A stretch of DNA of 64,000 nucleotides from NCBI RefSeq assembly GCF_003703975.1, contig NZ_QTJY01000002.1, forward strand, positions 682,001-746,000, read 5' to 3'. A model generated the notes under the pieces. That model ran no database searches and was not told where the DNA came from. It was given only the letters and a program-made list of their open reading frames with translations. Made by a program: the position numbers and the translations under genes. Of this stretch, positions 8,435-18,470 are shown one piece after another. Positions within the stretch are counted from its first letter, which is position 1, and every line of letters begins with the position of its first letter. This DNA is from Larkinella soli (lineage in GTDB: Bacteria > Bacteroidota > Bacteroidia > Cytophagales > Spirosomataceae).

Positions 8435-8463
8435 GGGTATAAACCTCGAAACGACAACTACTC

Positions 8464-8991
8464 ATGACGATCCTCACCTTTTGTCTGACGCTGGATGCCC
8501 TGCTTCTGCTGGCCGGTGTTTACGGTTTTTCCACCGGTTCCCTTTCCTCCACCCCGCCCACGATTCTGTCGGCCGTCTTCGGTTTCATCGGCCTGAACAT
8601 GCTGACGGGGAGCCTGTACAGTTACCATAAAACCCGCACCTGGCTGGCCGACACGGTCCGCACCTCCGGCGAGGTGATCGCTCACGAAGGCCGGGAGTCG
8701 ACGGACAGCTTCAACCGGGAAACGAAGCGGGAGTATACCGTCTACTACCCCGTCGTTCGTTACCGGACGCAGACGGGCCAGACCGTTTCGTTCACTTCTT
8801 CGGTCGGCTCCTCCACCCCCGATCACCAGGTCGGCGAGGAGGTGGGCGTCCGGTACGTGCCCAACGACCCGGGGAGCGCCCGGGTCGACGAATTTTTCAG
8901 CCTCTGGCTGGTCCCGCTGGTATTGACCTGCCTCGGCGCCGGCATGATCATCGCGTCGCTCGGACTATCCTGTGAATGCCTTGCGCCCTAA
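8464..8991 (+). CDS. DUF3592-type membrane protein
   Basis: 175 residues. A membrane helix pair at the N-terminus (about residues 3-55) and another helix at the C-terminus (about 143-167) bracket an extracytoplasmic beta domain with YYPVVRYRTQTGQTVSF and VGVRYVPNDPGSARVDEF. That layout is typical of DUF3592 proteins, whose function is unknown. It has its own promoter (8402-8434) and shares a strong terminator with the convergent gene at 9053. Confidence 0.7.
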   Translation: MTILTFCLTLDALLLLAGVYGFSTGSLSSTPPTILSAVFGFIGLNMLTGSLYSYHKTRTWLADTVRTSGEVIAHEGRESTDSFNRETKREYTVYYPVVRYRTQTGQTVSFTSSVGSSTPDHQVGEEVGVRYVPNDPGSARVDEFFSLWLVPLVLTCLGAGMIIASLGLSCECLAP

Positions 8992-9013
8992 TCCCCTCCC
9001 CCTGTAGGACCCT

Positions 9014-9050
9014 AACAACAAACGCGCTGTCATCCAGCGCGTTTGTTGTT
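9014..9050. terminator. Bidirectional terminator, 16-bp perfect stem
   Basis: Arms 9014-9029 and 9035-9050 are exact reverse complements with the loop TCATC. The outer pairs are A/T rich (AACAACAAA and TTTGTTGTT), giving a T-rich tail in both directions. It ends 2 bases before the stop of the convergent gene. Confidence 0.9.
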
Positions 9051-9052
9051 TT

Positions 9053-10141
9053 CTACCGTTTCCGGTGCCGGGCCAGCCAGTCGTCCACGACCCGGGTTAT
9101 ATCGAACTTTACGTCTTTGAACCGCTCGGGCGGGGTAGTATCGAGGGCCTTCCGAAGCCGGAGTACGGTCGGGTAAAAATCGACGCCCTGGTTCTGAAAC
9201 TGTTCGTCGATGGCCCGCAGCATCCGGTCGATGCCGTACGAATCGAAACTCCAGTGCTGGAGGTTATTGCTGTCGCGGATGTCGGCGGTAATGGTGCGGG
9301 CCATCCATCCGATGCTTTCGTTGAGGGCTGCGGCAAACGCCCGGGTGTCGGTAACGCGGTTGCCGTCCAGAAAATAATACACTTCCCGGTAATAATTCGG
9401 GTTCTGAAGCACCTTCAGGATTTCGCCTTCGTAGTCGGCATGGGTCTTCATTTTGGCGAGAGCCGCCTGCCGGACGGTGTCGGCCTGATGGCGGGTGGTA
9501 TGTACCAGCAGGAACACGATCGGGTCCTGGGGCTTCTGCGAGTCGATAAACGCCAGGGTCTGCTGCTGCCAGCGGTCTTCCTGCTCCTGCCGGCCGGCCA
9601 CCTGGGCCTGGAACTGCCGGCCCGAATCCCGGAAGTAGCCTACCACCAGACCGGCGCTGAAGACCGCGCCGACGATCAGCCCGGCAAAAAAAGAGCCCTT
9701 GTAGGCGGCCGGCGACACACTGCTCTGCCAGGCCGGGCTGAGGGACACCAGGCAGGCCGCCAGCCACAGCAGCGGAATCCAGGTCTGCCCCTGCGCCAGC
9801 GCCAGCCAGCGCAGAAACTGGGGGTAGGTGTGGTCGTCGCTGCTGTGCCACTCCCACTTGAACACCGCGCAGAAAAAGGTCGTGGCCGCGATGCACAGCC
9901 AGGCCGCCAGCACCGTACCGGTACGGAGGCCCGGGTTCCCGGCCACCCAGTGAAAACCGCCTTTCGACAGAATCGTAATCGTCAGGGCCAGGCTGCCGAC
10001 GGCGAAGCCGAGGCCCAGAAACGCCAGCCCCAGGCCATATCCCATGGCGCTGTCGCCCACCAGGGTTGGTTTGGACGCCGTCAGCAGCGACAGTCCCAGA
10101 CAGAACAGGGCGGTAATCGCCAGAAGAATATAGCCGAACAT
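9053..10141 (-). CDS. Membrane protein of unknown function
   Basis: 362 residues. The N-terminal half holds about five hydrophobic segments (for example residues 1-20, 33-58, 75-92, 120-140 and 150-170). After residue 170 comes a soluble, coiled-coil-prone and helical half (QAQVAGRQEQEDRWQQQ) with no catalytic motif that I recognise. It follows the sensor kinase gene by 89 bases on the same strand and could be its last operon member. I could not assign a family. Confidence 0.6.
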   Translation of the reverse strand: MFGYILLAITALFCLGLSLLTASKPTLVGDSAMGYGLGLAFLGLGFAVGSLALTITILSKGGFHWVAGNPGLRTGTVLAAWLCIAATTFFCAVFKWEWHSSDDHTYPQFLRWLALAQGQTWIPLLWLAACLVSLSPAWQSSVSPAAYKGSFFAGLIVGAVFSAGLVVGYFRDSGRQFQAQVAGRQEQEDRWQQQTLAFIDSQKPQDPIVFLLVHTTRHQADTVRQAALAKMKTHADYEGEILKVLQNPNYYREVYYFLDGNRVTDTRAFAAALNESIGWMARTITADIRDSNNLQHWSFDSYGIDRMLRAIDEQFQNQGVDFYPTVLRLRKALDTTPPERFKDVKFDITRVVDDWLARHRKR

Positions 10142-10230
10142 AGGGGTATGGTTTACACTCCGTCAAAAATGGAACGCCGGCCCTTCGGTTGCAACCGGAA
10201 ATGTACAACTGACGTAAAACGGCCGACCGC

Positions 10231-13200
10231 TTACAGCAGGGGGACTTTCACCGTAAATTCGGCTTCCGTTTCGACCACCTGAATCGGCCGGCTGCCGAGA
10301 TACCGGTACAGCGACCGGAGGCTGACCAGCCCCTGTTTGTTCGACGTCTCGACGAAGCTTTTCCTCTGCAGGTTATTGCTGACGCACAGGCAGTCGTCCT
10401 CGGTATAGACCCGGATCACGAGCGGGCTCTCCTCGTCGATGGTGTTGTGCTTGATGGCGTTTTCCAGAAGGTTCTGGATCGTCACCGGCACGATCAGCCG
10501 GGTCCGGAAGCCGGCCGGCACGTCGGTAGGGATCTGCAGGGCGTCGTCGAAGCGGGAAATCTGGAGATCGATGTAGTTCTGGACAAAGGCGAGTTCCTCC
10601 TCCAGCGTGACGAGTTCCTTGTCTTTATTCTGCAGAATATACCGGTAAATGATCGACAGCTTCCGCAGGAACGTCGACGCCTGACGCGGGTCGATATGAA
10701 TCAGACTGTTGAGCGAGGTCAGGCTGTTGAACAGGAAGTGCGGGTTGAGGTGGTTGATCAGGTTCTGGTACTGAATCTCCGTCTTGTCGCGCTCAAGGCG
10801 GGTGGCCTGTACCTGGAGGTCGTGCAGGCGCTCGGTCTGGTCGGCGCGGTACCGCAGAAAGCCGACCACCAGCCCCACCGCCAGCAGCACCAGCAGCCCC
10901 CGAAACCAGATTTTCTGATGCAGATAGGTATCGATGTGAATGGGCAGCGTGCCGATGGCCGTCTGCCGCCCGTCGGCCGTCACGCCCTTGACCCGGAACG
11001 TGTAGTTGCCCCCCGGCAGCCGGCTGTAAACGGCGTAACGGTCGTTGCCGGCCGGTTTCCAGCCTTCGTATCCATCCAGCTGATAATAGTAGTCGAAAGG
11101 AGCCTGCGAAGCCGAGGTGATGGCTCCGAAATGGACGGTAAACCCGGACTCTCCCGCTTTCAGGTCGAGGCCGGCCAGACCGCGGTGGTTGAGCCAGACG
11201 GAATCGCCTACGCTGACCTGGCTGATCAGAACCCGGTCGGGCAGGAAGGCGGGTCGGTCGGCCAGCTTTTCCGGCGAAAACTCGACCAGATACCCCTTCA
11301 GCGCACCCAGAATATGGCCGTTGCGAAGCGGAAACAGCTGATTGACGTATTCCAGATTGTCCGGACTGTAGGGCAGCGAAAAGTTGACGAACCGGTTCGT
11401 GCGGGGCGAGAAGATCGAGAATTTGCTGAACCCGCCGACCCAGACGTTTCCAAACCGGTCGGGCAGGGCCGCCAGACAATGGTCGTAGGCCAGCCCTTCG
11501 CTCTGGGTCCAGTAGGTATACCGGCGGCTTTTCGGATGGTAGCGCAGCAGGCCGTATCCGTTGGTACTCATCCAGAAATTGCCCTGCCGGTCCTCGGAAA
11601 TCGAGGTCACGCTGTTTTCGTAAGGATTATCGCGGGACCGTTCATCGACCAGAAAGGCTTTCCGTTCCGGCGAAAACCGGGCGAGGCCGCCCGGATAAAG
11701 ATCGACCCAGAGCGCCCCCTGCCGGTCTTTCAGAAAGGTGCTGAGCATGAAAGAGCCCTGGTCATCCGTCGGCACGACCGGGAACGATTCCCACTGCCCG
11801 GTGGGAATGTGGTACCGGAACGCCCGTTTGGATTCGCCCGACGCCCACAGGTACCTGCCCTCTTTCAGGATGTTCCAGAGCCGCGCCTTTTGCTGCCGGA
11901 TGGGGGCCGGCCGCGGCAGTTCCGAGAAGGTTTTGCGCTTTTTGTGGAACGTGTAGAGGGCGGTTTCTCCGGCCACGTACAGCGTATCGCCCGCGGGAAC
12001 GAGCGCGGAAATCACCTGTCCGTACGGCCGCTCGGGCGTGGCATTGGGCAGTTTGTAGACGTCGAGCCGGTTGGTCCGGGGAAAATAATGCAGCAGACCG
12101 CGGATCGACGTGCCCAGCCACCACGACCCGTCCGGGTCCTCCACGAAACAGATGATGCCCCGTTCGTCGTTCAGGGCCGGAAACTGCGCGCCGGGGTTGT
12201 AAACGGTGTAAAAAGCCCGCTCGGGGTTGGTGATCGAAATGCCGTTGACGGTGCCGAGCCAGACCGAGCCGTCGGGGTGCTGCCATCCCGCCCAGAAAAA
12301 ACTGCCCGCAATGGAAGTGGGCCGGGCCTCGTCGTGGTGCAGTTCGGTGATCCGGTCCGTATCGGCCGCAATGTGAAACAGAAGGTAATTCCACGAGCTG
12401 GTCCAGAGGTTGTGCTGCCGGTCCACAAAAATGGTCGCGATTTCGAAAACGTCACGCTTCTCCCGGCTGCTGACGGGGGTCATCGTTTTCAGAATCCGGC
12501 GCCGGGTCAGGCTGTAGACGACGATCCGGCGGGCGTCGTTGTCCGCGAAGATGAGCCGGTCGCCGTCCAGCGCCAGCGCCGACACGTAATGACCGGTGAA
12601 GACGGGAAGCTGTTCCGGGTTGTCGGCGGGGCCGGTAAAACGCCGACGGTCGATATCGAAATAATGCAGGCCGTGCCGCTGCGCGATCCAGAGGCCGTTG
12701 CGGGTGGGGTCTTCCAGCAGGCCGTTCTTGGGAGTCAGGTGCAGGGCGGTCGGCGGGGCGCCGGTTTTGTTCAGGAGGAAGCGCTCGATGCGGCCCGTCC
12801 GGGCGTCGTACCGGTGCAATCCCGCCCTTTCACTCGTAAACCAGACGTTGCCCCGGCGGTCGGTCAGGATGTTGCTGCAGAAGCCCAGCGGGTGCCCGTC
12901 GACGGCGGTGATGTTCCGGAACCGGCCGGTTGCCTTGTCATACCGGCTGATTCCGTTGTCGACCGCCATCCAGAGGTTTCCCTGCCGGTCTTCGCAGAGG
13001 TCATGGACGGTATTGTTCAGCAGGGACTGATCGTCGGTCCGTTGGCGCCGGAAGGTCGTGAACCGGTGGCCGTCGTACCGGTTCAGCCCGTCAAACGTCC
13101 CGATCCACAGAAAGCCGTCCCGGTCCTGCAGAAAGCAGTTGATCATGTTGAACGAAATACCGTCTTTCTCCTGAAGGTGCTGAAATTCAAACTGATCCGG

Positions 13201-13293
13201 ACGAATCTGGGCGTGCAGCGACCCGGCCGCGCCGACCAGCCAGAGCAGCAGCCAGACCCGGACCGCAGCGCGGAGGCTCACTTCTCCAGCCAT
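10231..13293 (-). CDS. LytS-type sensor histidine kinase with periplasmic beta-propeller
   Basis: 1020 residues. A signal peptide (cleaved near SLHAQ) leads to a periplasmic double beta-propeller of Reg_prop blades (DRDGFLWIGTFDGLNRYDG, EDRQGNLWMAVDNGISRYD, DRRGNVWFTSERAGLHRYD and others, to about residue 700), then a Y_Y_Y domain, one membrane helix (about 798-816), a coiled coil and a His_kinase/LytS module. The phosphoacceptor motif is HLNPHFLFNSL with His852; the ATP lid has QNLLENAIKHN. It senses an extracellular ligand and phosphorylates the LytTR regulator encoded just upstream. The start at 13293 overlaps the regulator gene by 16 bases, which suggests translational coupling. Confidence 0.9.
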   Translation of the reverse strand: MAGEVSLRAAVRVWLLLWLVGAAGSLHAQIRPDQFEFQHLQEKDGISFNMINCFLQDRDGFLWIGTFDGLNRYDGHRFTTFRRQRTDDQSLLNNTVHDLCEDRQGNLWMAVDNGISRYDKATGRFRNITAVDGHPLGFCSNILTDRRGNVWFTSERAGLHRYDARTGRIERFLLNKTGAPPTALHLTPKNGLLEDPTRNGLWIAQRHGLHYFDIDRRRFTGPADNPEQLPVFTGHYVSALALDGDRLIFADNDARRIVVYSLTRRRILKTMTPVSSREKRDVFEIATIFVDRQHNLWTSSWNYLLFHIAADTDRITELHHDEARPTSIAGSFFWAGWQHPDGSVWLGTVNGISITNPERAFYTVYNPGAQFPALNDERGIICFVEDPDGSWWLGTSIRGLLHYFPRTNRLDVYKLPNATPERPYGQVISALVPAGDTLYVAGETALYTFHKKRKTFSELPRPAPIRQQKARLWNILKEGRYLWASGESKRAFRYHIPTGQWESFPVVPTDDQGSFMLSTFLKDRQGALWVDLYPGGLARFSPERKAFLVDERSRDNPYENSVTSISEDRQGNFWMSTNGYGLLRYHPKSRRYTYWTQSEGLAYDHCLAALPDRFGNVWVGGFSKFSIFSPRTNRFVNFSLPYSPDNLEYVNQLFPLRNGHILGALKGYLVEFSPEKLADRPAFLPDRVLISQVSVGDSVWLNHRGLAGLDLKAGESGFTVHFGAITSASQAPFDYYYQLDGYEGWKPAGNDRYAVYSRLPGGNYTFRVKGVTADGRQTAIGTLPIHIDTYLHQKIWFRGLLVLLAVGLVVGFLRYRADQTERLHDLQVQATRLERDKTEIQYQNLINHLNPHFLFNSLTSLNSLIHIDPRQASTFLRKLSIIYRYILQNKDKELVTLEEELAFVQNYIDLQISRFDDALQIPTDVPAGFRTRLIVPVTIQNLLENAIKHNTIDEESPLVIRVYTEDDCLCVSNNLQRKSFVETSNKQGLVSLRSLYRYLGSRPIQVVETEAEFTVKVPLL

Positions 13294-14051
13294 TTTTTGA
13301 ACGAGGGGGCTTTGTCGCGGCTGATCTCGATGTCGATGGGGTGGTTGGGCGCTTTCAGTTTCAGGCTCAGTTTCAGGTTGGCCAGCCCCCGCACCTGCTG
13401 CACGGCGTCGATGTTGACGATGCACTGGCGGTTGGCGCGGTAGAACTGGTGGGGGTCGAGCAGCATTTCGATCTGGTCGAGGGTATCGTAATCCAGAATG
13501 TACCGCTCTCCGGTATGGGTGATCATAAAATTGAGCTGGTCGCGGGTGAAATAGGCGATTTCCGACACTTTGACCGGTATCCAACTGTTCCGGGCGTTGC
13601 CCAGGAAATGCTCCTTGTAGGAGGCCCGGGCGGCCGTGGGGGCGTTGATGACCGCCAGCAGCTTCTGCACGTCGAGGGCCGGGGCCGAGCGGGCGCTTAC
13701 CAGCGCCCGGGCCTTCTCGATGGCCCGCTTCAGTTCGTCGAGGTCGACGGGTTTGAGCAGGTAATCGATGCCGTTGACCTTGAAGGCCTGGATGGCGTAT
13801 TCGTTGTAGGCCGTCGTGAAGATCACGGGACACGCCAGCCGGAATTGCTCGAAGATGTGGAAACTGACCCCGTCGGCCAGCTGCACGTCCGCGAAGATCA
13901 GGTCGGGCTCCGCGTTTTCGGCAAACCAGCGCAGGGCGGTTTTGACGCTGCCGACCGTGCCGATGATCCGCAGGTCGGGGGCCACTTCGGCAATGCTGGC
14001 GGCCAGTTCGAGAGCCACTAATTTTTCGTCTTCGATGATAAGCGCATTCAT
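13278..14051 (-). CDS. LytTR-family response regulator
   Basis: 257 residues. The receiver domain (1-120) has E7-D8, phosphoacceptor D55 (LIFADVQLAD), T80 and K100 (YLLKPVD). A LytTR DNA-binding domain fills roughly 150-257 (ISEIAYF-like strand, HQFYRANRQCIVNIDAV). It should bind direct-repeat promoter sites when phosphorylated by the sensor encoded immediately downstream. Being first in the operon, it is the most translated member. A T-rich TATTTTTTG at about 14114-14122 on the minus strand may be its -7 element. Targets are unknown; the divergent globin is one candidate. Confidence 0.92.
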   Translation of the reverse strand: MNALIIEDEKLVALELAASIAEVAPDLRIIGTVGSVKTALRWFAENAEPDLIFADVQLADGVSFHIFEQFRLACPVIFTTAYNEYAIQAFKVNGIDYLLKPVDLDELKRAIEKARALVSARSAPALDVQKLLAVINAPTAARASYKEHFLGNARNSWIPVKVSEIAYFTRDQLNFMITHTGERYILDYDTLDQIEMLLDPHQFYRANRQCIVNIDAVQQVRGLANLKLSLKLKAPNHPIDIEISRDKAPSFKKWLEK

Positions 14052-14306
14052 AACCGGAAAGAGTGAAACGGTGGCTTCAAGTTTCGTTTTTTTGCCCGTT
14101 TCTGCAAAAAATAGGCGACGAACCGTCGGCCGGGGCGACGAATGACGCAGAAACGGCCTTCAACCGTCGGGTCCGGCCCCCACGCAACTGAGCGGCTCGC
14201 ACCGGCGACTGAACCGAAAAAACCGGCCACTCGTGGTAAAATTTTAGGAGATATACGCAGAACATCGGTGCTTTGTACCGCTGATTCCCCAAACACCCAT
14301 GCGCCC

Positions 14307-14711
14307 ATGACGGACCAACACATTCAGACGGTCAGGAAATCCTGGCGGCTACTGCGGGAAGTAGACCCGCACCTGCTGGGGGAGGTGTTTTATAAACGGC
14401 TGTTTCTGAAATACCCGGCCACCCGTTCCCTGTTCAAAGGGTCGATGACCGAACAATACGAAAAATTCGTCGTCATGCTCAGTTTCATCGTGGCCCGCAT
14501 CGACCGCTTCGACCTCATCCGGGCCGAAGTCGCCGATCTGGCCCGGCGGCACGAAGGCTACGGCGTCAAACCTGCCCATTACGCGTTGGTCGGCGATGCC
14601 CTGCTCTGGACGCTCGAACAGGGGCTGGGGCATGACTGGAACGAGGACGTCCGGCGGGCCTGGCAGGCCTGCTACCAGACGCTGACCGAGGCTATGCTGG
14701 AGAAGGTTTAA
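14307..14711 (+). CDS. Single-domain globin of the flavohemoglobin-like group
   Basis: 134 residues, a full globin fold with no reductase domain. Key residues match the flavohemoglobin pattern: Tyr29 (B10, VFYKRLF), Gln50 in the distal region (MTEQYEKF) and proximal His82 in [14 protein letters not shown]. Such globins bind O2 or NO and often act in NO detoxification with an external reductase. The ATG at 14307 is preferred; upstream codons in the same frame have no globin similarity. It stands alone, divergent from the LytTR operon. Confidence 0.9.
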   Translation: MTDQHIQTVRKSWRLLREVDPHLLGEVFYKRLFLKYPATRSLFKGSMTEQYEKFVVMLSFIVARIDRFDLIRAEVADLARRHEGYGVKPAHYALVGDALLWTLEQGLGHDWNEDVRRAWQACYQTLTEAMLEKV

Positions 14712-14833
14712 AGGGCCTTCCCGCAGCCGTCGGCGGCAAACCGGGCGGCTTTCGGCAAATCTCCGAACAATTCGCGGGGGAAGCGGCTTGTTACGACAGG
14801 GTGCGTGCCGTGAGGCCCTTTGACCCCGAAGCG

Positions 14834-16123
14834 ATGATCCGACCCTTGTATTCCACCTCCCTCAGCCTGCTGACCGACCTCTACCAGATCACAATGGCCT
14901 ACGGCTACTGGAAATCGGGAACGGCCGACCGGGAAGCCGTTTTTAACCTGTATTTCCGAAAACATCCGTTTCAGGGCGGGTTTACGATAGCCGCCGGCCT
15001 TTCGGGCGTCATCGACTATCTGAACGCCTTCACGTTCTCCGACGGCGACCTCGACTACCTGGCCGGTCTGACCGGCACCGACCACCGACCCCTGTTCGAC
15101 CCGGCTTTTCTCGACTACCTCCGCACCTTTCGGTTCACGGGCGACATCGACGCGGTGCCGGAAGGAACGGCGGTTTTTCCGAACGAGCCGCTGGTCCGGG
15201 TGCAGGGGCCGATTCTGCAATGCCAGCTGCTGGAAACCCCGCTGCTGACGATGATCAACTTCGAATCGCTGATCGCCACCAAAGCCGCCCGGATCCGGCA
15301 GGCGGCCGGTTCGGATACGGTGCTGGAATTCGGCCTCCGGCGGGCGCAGGGCATCGACGGCGGCATGACGGCCAGCCGGGCCGCCTACATCGGGGGCTGC
15401 GACGCCACCTCCAACGTGCTGGCGGGCAAGCTCTACGGCATCCCGGTGCGCGGCACCCACGCCCACAGCTGGGTGATGTCCTTTGGGAGCGAGCCGGAAG
15501 CCTTCGACGTCTACACCGACGTGCTGCCCAACAACGTCACCCTGCTGGTCGATACCTACGACACGATCCAGGGCGTGAAAAACGCCATCGAAGCGGGCCG
15601 GAAGCTCCGCGACCGGGGGTACCGGTTTTCGGGCATCCGGCTCGACTCCGGCGACCTGGCCTACCTGAGCATCGAAGCCCGCCGGCTGCTCGACGAAGCC
15701 GGTTTTGCGGATACCGCCATCGTCGGCAGCAACGACCTCGACGAACACCTGATCGCCAGCCTGAAAAACCAGGGCGCCCGGATCAACGTCTGGGGCATCG
15801 GCACCAAACTCGTCACCGCCTACGACCAGCCCGCCCTCGGGGGCGTCTACAAACTGGCGGCCATCCGCAAACCGGACGGGGCCTGGGATTACCGGCTCAA
15901 ACTATCGGAACAGGCCGTGAAGATTTCGACACCGGGGATTCAGCAGGTCCGCCGGTTCCGCGACGAGCGGGGATTTACGGCCGATATGATCTACAACCTG
16001 GAGACTTCCCCTTCCGGCCCCGCCACGATGGTCGATCCCTATGATTTCACGCGCCGGCGGAGCTTCGGGACGGAAACCGGATTCGAGGACCTGCTGGTGC
16101 CGGTGTTCCGGAAAGGAAGGTAG
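14834..16123 (+). CDS. pncB: Nicotinate phosphoribosyltransferase, truncated by an in-frame TAG
   Basis: 429 residues as translated. Makes nicotinate mononucleotide from nicotinate and phosphoribosyl pyrophosphate, the first salvage step to NAD. Family motifs present: [15 protein letters not shown] at the N-terminus, FGLRRAQ (166-172), GTHAHSW (207-213, containing the active-site histidine region) and GIRLDSGDL. The stop at 16121-16123 is followed in the same frame by 58 codons that read as the missing C-terminus (VYERPGLEAV, FTNPHTYPVGLEQGLYDLKT), ending at TGA 16298-16300. The chain therefore lacks about 12% of its length unless the TAG is read through or is a sequence error. The ATG at 14834 fits the family start better than the upstream one at 14801. 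nadE follows. Confidence 0.9.
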   Translation: MIRPLYSTSLSLLTDLYQITMAYGYWKSGTADREAVFNLYFRKHPFQGGFTIAAGLSGVIDYLNAFTFSDGDLDYLAGLTGTDHRPLFDPAFLDYLRTFRFTGDIDAVPEGTAVFPNEPLVRVQGPILQCQLLETPLLTMINFESLIATKAARIRQAAGSDTVLEFGLRRAQGIDGGMTASRAAYIGGCDATSNVLAGKLYGIPVRGTHAHSWVMSFGSEPEAFDVYTDVLPNNVTLLVDTYDTIQGVKNAIEAGRKLRDRGYRFSGIRLDSGDLAYLSIEARRLLDEAGFADTAIVGSNDLDEHLIASLKNQGARINVWGIGTKLVTAYDQPALGGVYKLAAIRKPDGAWDYRLKLSEQAVKISTPGIQQVRRFRDERGFTADMIYNLETSPSGPATMVDPYDFTRRRSFGTETGFEDLLVPVFRKGR

Positions 16124-16300
16124 GTCTATGAACGCCCCGGCCTCGAAGCCGTCCGCAGCCGTGTCCGCGAGCAGCTGGCCGGCTTTCACCCCGGCATCAA
16201 ACGGTTCACCAACCCGCACACCTACCCGGTTGGGCTGGAGCAGGGCCTGTACGACCTGAAAACCGGGCTGATCCTGAAACTGCGGCAGAAGGCGTCCTGA
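16124..16300 (+). pseudogene. pncB: Detached C-terminal segment of pncB
   Basis: 58 sense codons plus TGA, in frame with pncB directly after its TAG. The segment contains GIKRFTNPHTYPVGLEQGLY and DLKTGLILKLRQKAS, which is the normal end of nicotinate phosphoribosyltransferases in this phylum as I recall them. Codon use stays like that of a translated GC-rich gene, so the stop must be recent, bypassed, or an artefact. Confidence 0.8.
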
Positions 16301-16416
16301 AGCGTCGGTGGGGAGCGGCAAAAAGCGGCATTTGCCGGGATGGGTGCGGGGATGTGACTTTTTCTCCCAAAATTTGTTCCTGAAGTATCTACATAACCGA
16401 ACGCGGAGAAACCTCC

Positions 16417-18441
16417 ATGAAATTAATCAAAGTTGCAGCCGGTGTCGTAAACCAGATCCCGATGGCCTGGGAACACAACCGACGGACCATCATCGACGCC
16501 ATCGACGAGGCCAAACGCCAGCAGGTCAGCATCCTGTGCCTGCCCGAACTCTGCATCACCGGCTACGGGTGCGAAGATATGTTCTTCTCGCACGACGTGA
16601 TGGAACAGGCCAAACAGAGCCTGCTGGAGATCGTGCCGCATACGGACGGCATTATCGTGGCCGTCAGCCTCCCGCTCCGGCTGGCCAATAACCGCACCTA
16701 CGACACGGCCTGCCTCATCGCCAACAAGCGGATTCTGGGCTTCGTCTGCAAGCAGGTGCTGGCCAACAACGGCATCCACTACGAAACCCGCTGGTTCCAG
16801 CCCTGGACGCCCGGCGTCCGCGATGAAATCCAGATCGGCGAATTCTCCTACCCGGTCGGCGACCTGGTGTTCGACGTATCGGGCGTCCGGATCGGATTTG
16901 AAATCTGCGAGGACGCCTGGATCGCGGGCCGGCCGGGCCGCAACCTCTACGAACGCGGGGTCGACATCATCCTGAATCCGAGCGCCAGCCACTTCGCCTT
17001 CTATAAATCGCACGTTCGGGAGCGATTCGTCATCGACGGCTCGCGGGCGTTCGGGGCCAGTTACATCTACTGCAACCTGCTGGGGAACGAGTCGGGCCGG
17101 GCCATCTTCGACGGCGACTCCATGATTGCCTCCAACGGGCAGCTGCTGGTGTCGGGGCCCCGGTTCAGCTACGCCGACCACCTGATCGTGACGGCAGTGA
17201 TCGACGTGGACGACACCCGGCTGAGCCAGGCCCAGAACCGGGTCAATCTGGCGGCCCTGTCGCCCAACCTGCGCGTGCCGGCCCAGTTCGATTTCCCCCC
17301 GGTCAAACCGGTCGTTCAGAAAGCCGAGCTGGAATACTGGGAAAAGGACAGCCACCTCAAGGAAGAGGAATTTGCGCGGGCCGTGGCGCTGGCCCTGTTC
17401 GACTACCTGCGGAAAAGCCGCTCGCAGGGCTTCGTGCTGTCGCTGAGCGGGGGCGCCGACTCCTCCGCCATTGCCTCGCTGGTCTACCTGATGATCCGGC
17501 TGGCCGAAGAGAGCATCGGACTGGAAGCCTTCAAAAAGAAGCTGGGTTACATCAAAGCCATTCAGAATAAGAAGACCTCCGGCGAAATCTGCGAGGTGCT
17601 GCTGACGACGATCTACCAGGGCACCGAAAACAGTTCGAAGGACACGTACGACTCCGCCGAATCGCTGTCGAAGTCGATCCACGCGACGTTTTACAACATC
17701 AACATCAACGGGCTGGTCGAGACCTACACCCGGCTGATCGAGGAACAGCTCGGCCGTCAGCTCAGCTGGAAAACCGACGACGTGGCCCTCCAGAACATTC
17801 AGGCCCGCGTCCGCGCCCCGAGCGTCTGGATGCTGGCCAACATCCGGAATTCGCTGCTGCTGTCGACCTCCAACCGGTCGGAAGCCTCGGTGGGCTATGC
17901 CACCATGGACGGCGACACGGCGGGCAGCATCTCCCCCATCGCCGGGATCGACAAGCATTTCCTGCGCGGCTGGCTGCGCTGGCTCGAAAGCGAGGGCGTA
18001 GGCGGCACCATCAAAATCGCCGGCCTGAAGAACGTGAACGGCCTCCAGCCGACGGCCGAACTCCGCCCGCCCGACCAGAAACAGACCGACGAGGAGGACC
18101 TGATGCCCTACGATGTCCTGAACGGTATCGAGAAGTTCGCCATCCGGGATAAACTGTCGCCGAAGGAGGTCATGCAGAACATCGAGGTGGTGTTCGAGGG
18201 GCAGTACGACCGCGACAAACTGTATGTGTCGGTCGAGCGATTTTTCCGGCTCTGGGGCCGCAACCAGTGGAAGCGCGAACGCTATGCGCCCTCGTTTCAC
18301 CTCGACGACGAAAACGTCGATCCCAAGACCTGGTGCCGCTTCCCGATTCTGAACAGCGGTTTCGAGAAGGAGCTGGCCGAACTGAAGGAATACGTGGAGG
18401 GGAAAGAAGGCGGAGGCCGCCGGGGACGAATCGGGTTCTGA
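16417..18441 (+). CDS. nadE: Glutamine-dependent NAD+ synthetase
   Basis: 674 residues. Converts nicotinate adenine dinucleotide to NAD using glutamine and ATP. The N-terminal nitrilase-type amidase has the triad E44 (CLPELCITGYG), K112 (GFVCKQVLANNG) and C164 (GFEICEDAW). The C-terminal synthetase has the ATP pyrophosphatase loop SGGADSS at 344-350 and STSNRSEASVGYAT, GDTAGSISPIAG. Together with pncB upstream it forms a salvage unit; the two are 116 bases apart. A strong hairpin terminator follows 29 bases after the stop. Confidence 0.97.
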   Translation: MKLIKVAAGVVNQIPMAWEHNRRTIIDAIDEAKRQQVSILCLPELCITGYGCEDMFFSHDVMEQAKQSLLEIVPHTDGIIVAVSLPLRLANNRTYDTACLIANKRILGFVCKQVLANNGIHYETRWFQPWTPGVRDEIQIGEFSYPVGDLVFDVSGVRIGFEICEDAWIAGRPGRNLYERGVDIILNPSASHFAFYKSHVRERFVIDGSRAFGASYIYCNLLGNESGRAIFDGDSMIASNGQLLVSGPRFSYADHLIVTAVIDVDDTRLSQAQNRVNLAALSPNLRVPAQFDFPPVKPVVQKAELEYWEKDSHLKEEEFARAVALALFDYLRKSRSQGFVLSLSGGADSSAIASLVYLMIRLAEESIGLEAFKKKLGYIKAIQNKKTSGEICEVLLTTIYQGTENSSKDTYDSAESLSKSIHATFYNININGLVETYTRLIEEQLGRQLSWKTDDVALQNIQARVRAPSVWMLANIRNSLLLSTSNRSEASVGYATMDGDTAGSISPIAGIDKHFLRGWLRWLESEGVGGTIKIAGLKNVNGLQPTAELRPPDQKQTDEEDLMPYDVLNGIEKFAIRDKLSPKEVMQNIEVVFEGQYDRDKLYVSVERFFRLWGRNQWKRERYAPSFHLDDENVDPKTWCRFPILNSGFEKELAELKEYVEGKEGGGRRGRIGF

Positions 18442-18470
18442 AACCGGGATTTTGGACATTTTTCATCCCG

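Larger units (their letters stand above)
8096..8463. other. Divergent intergenic region, 368 bases
   Basis: No gene is visible. It holds the minus promoter candidate at 8153-8160, an 8-bp tandem repeat at 8303-8342, and a well-formed plus promoter at 8402-8434. Confidence 0.6.

Noticed and set aside
10447-13443. A 998-codon open frame opposite the sensor kinase
   Set aside because: It has no domain, signal or start context and mirrors the codon bias of the real gene. Similar long antisense frames opposite SusC (22810-25059), nadE (16423-18459) and the PUL SusC (28039-29997) were rejected for the same reason.
14142-14306. N-terminal extension of the globin
   Set aside because: The frame is open but the extra 55 residues have no globin similarity, and typical single-domain globins begin near 14307.
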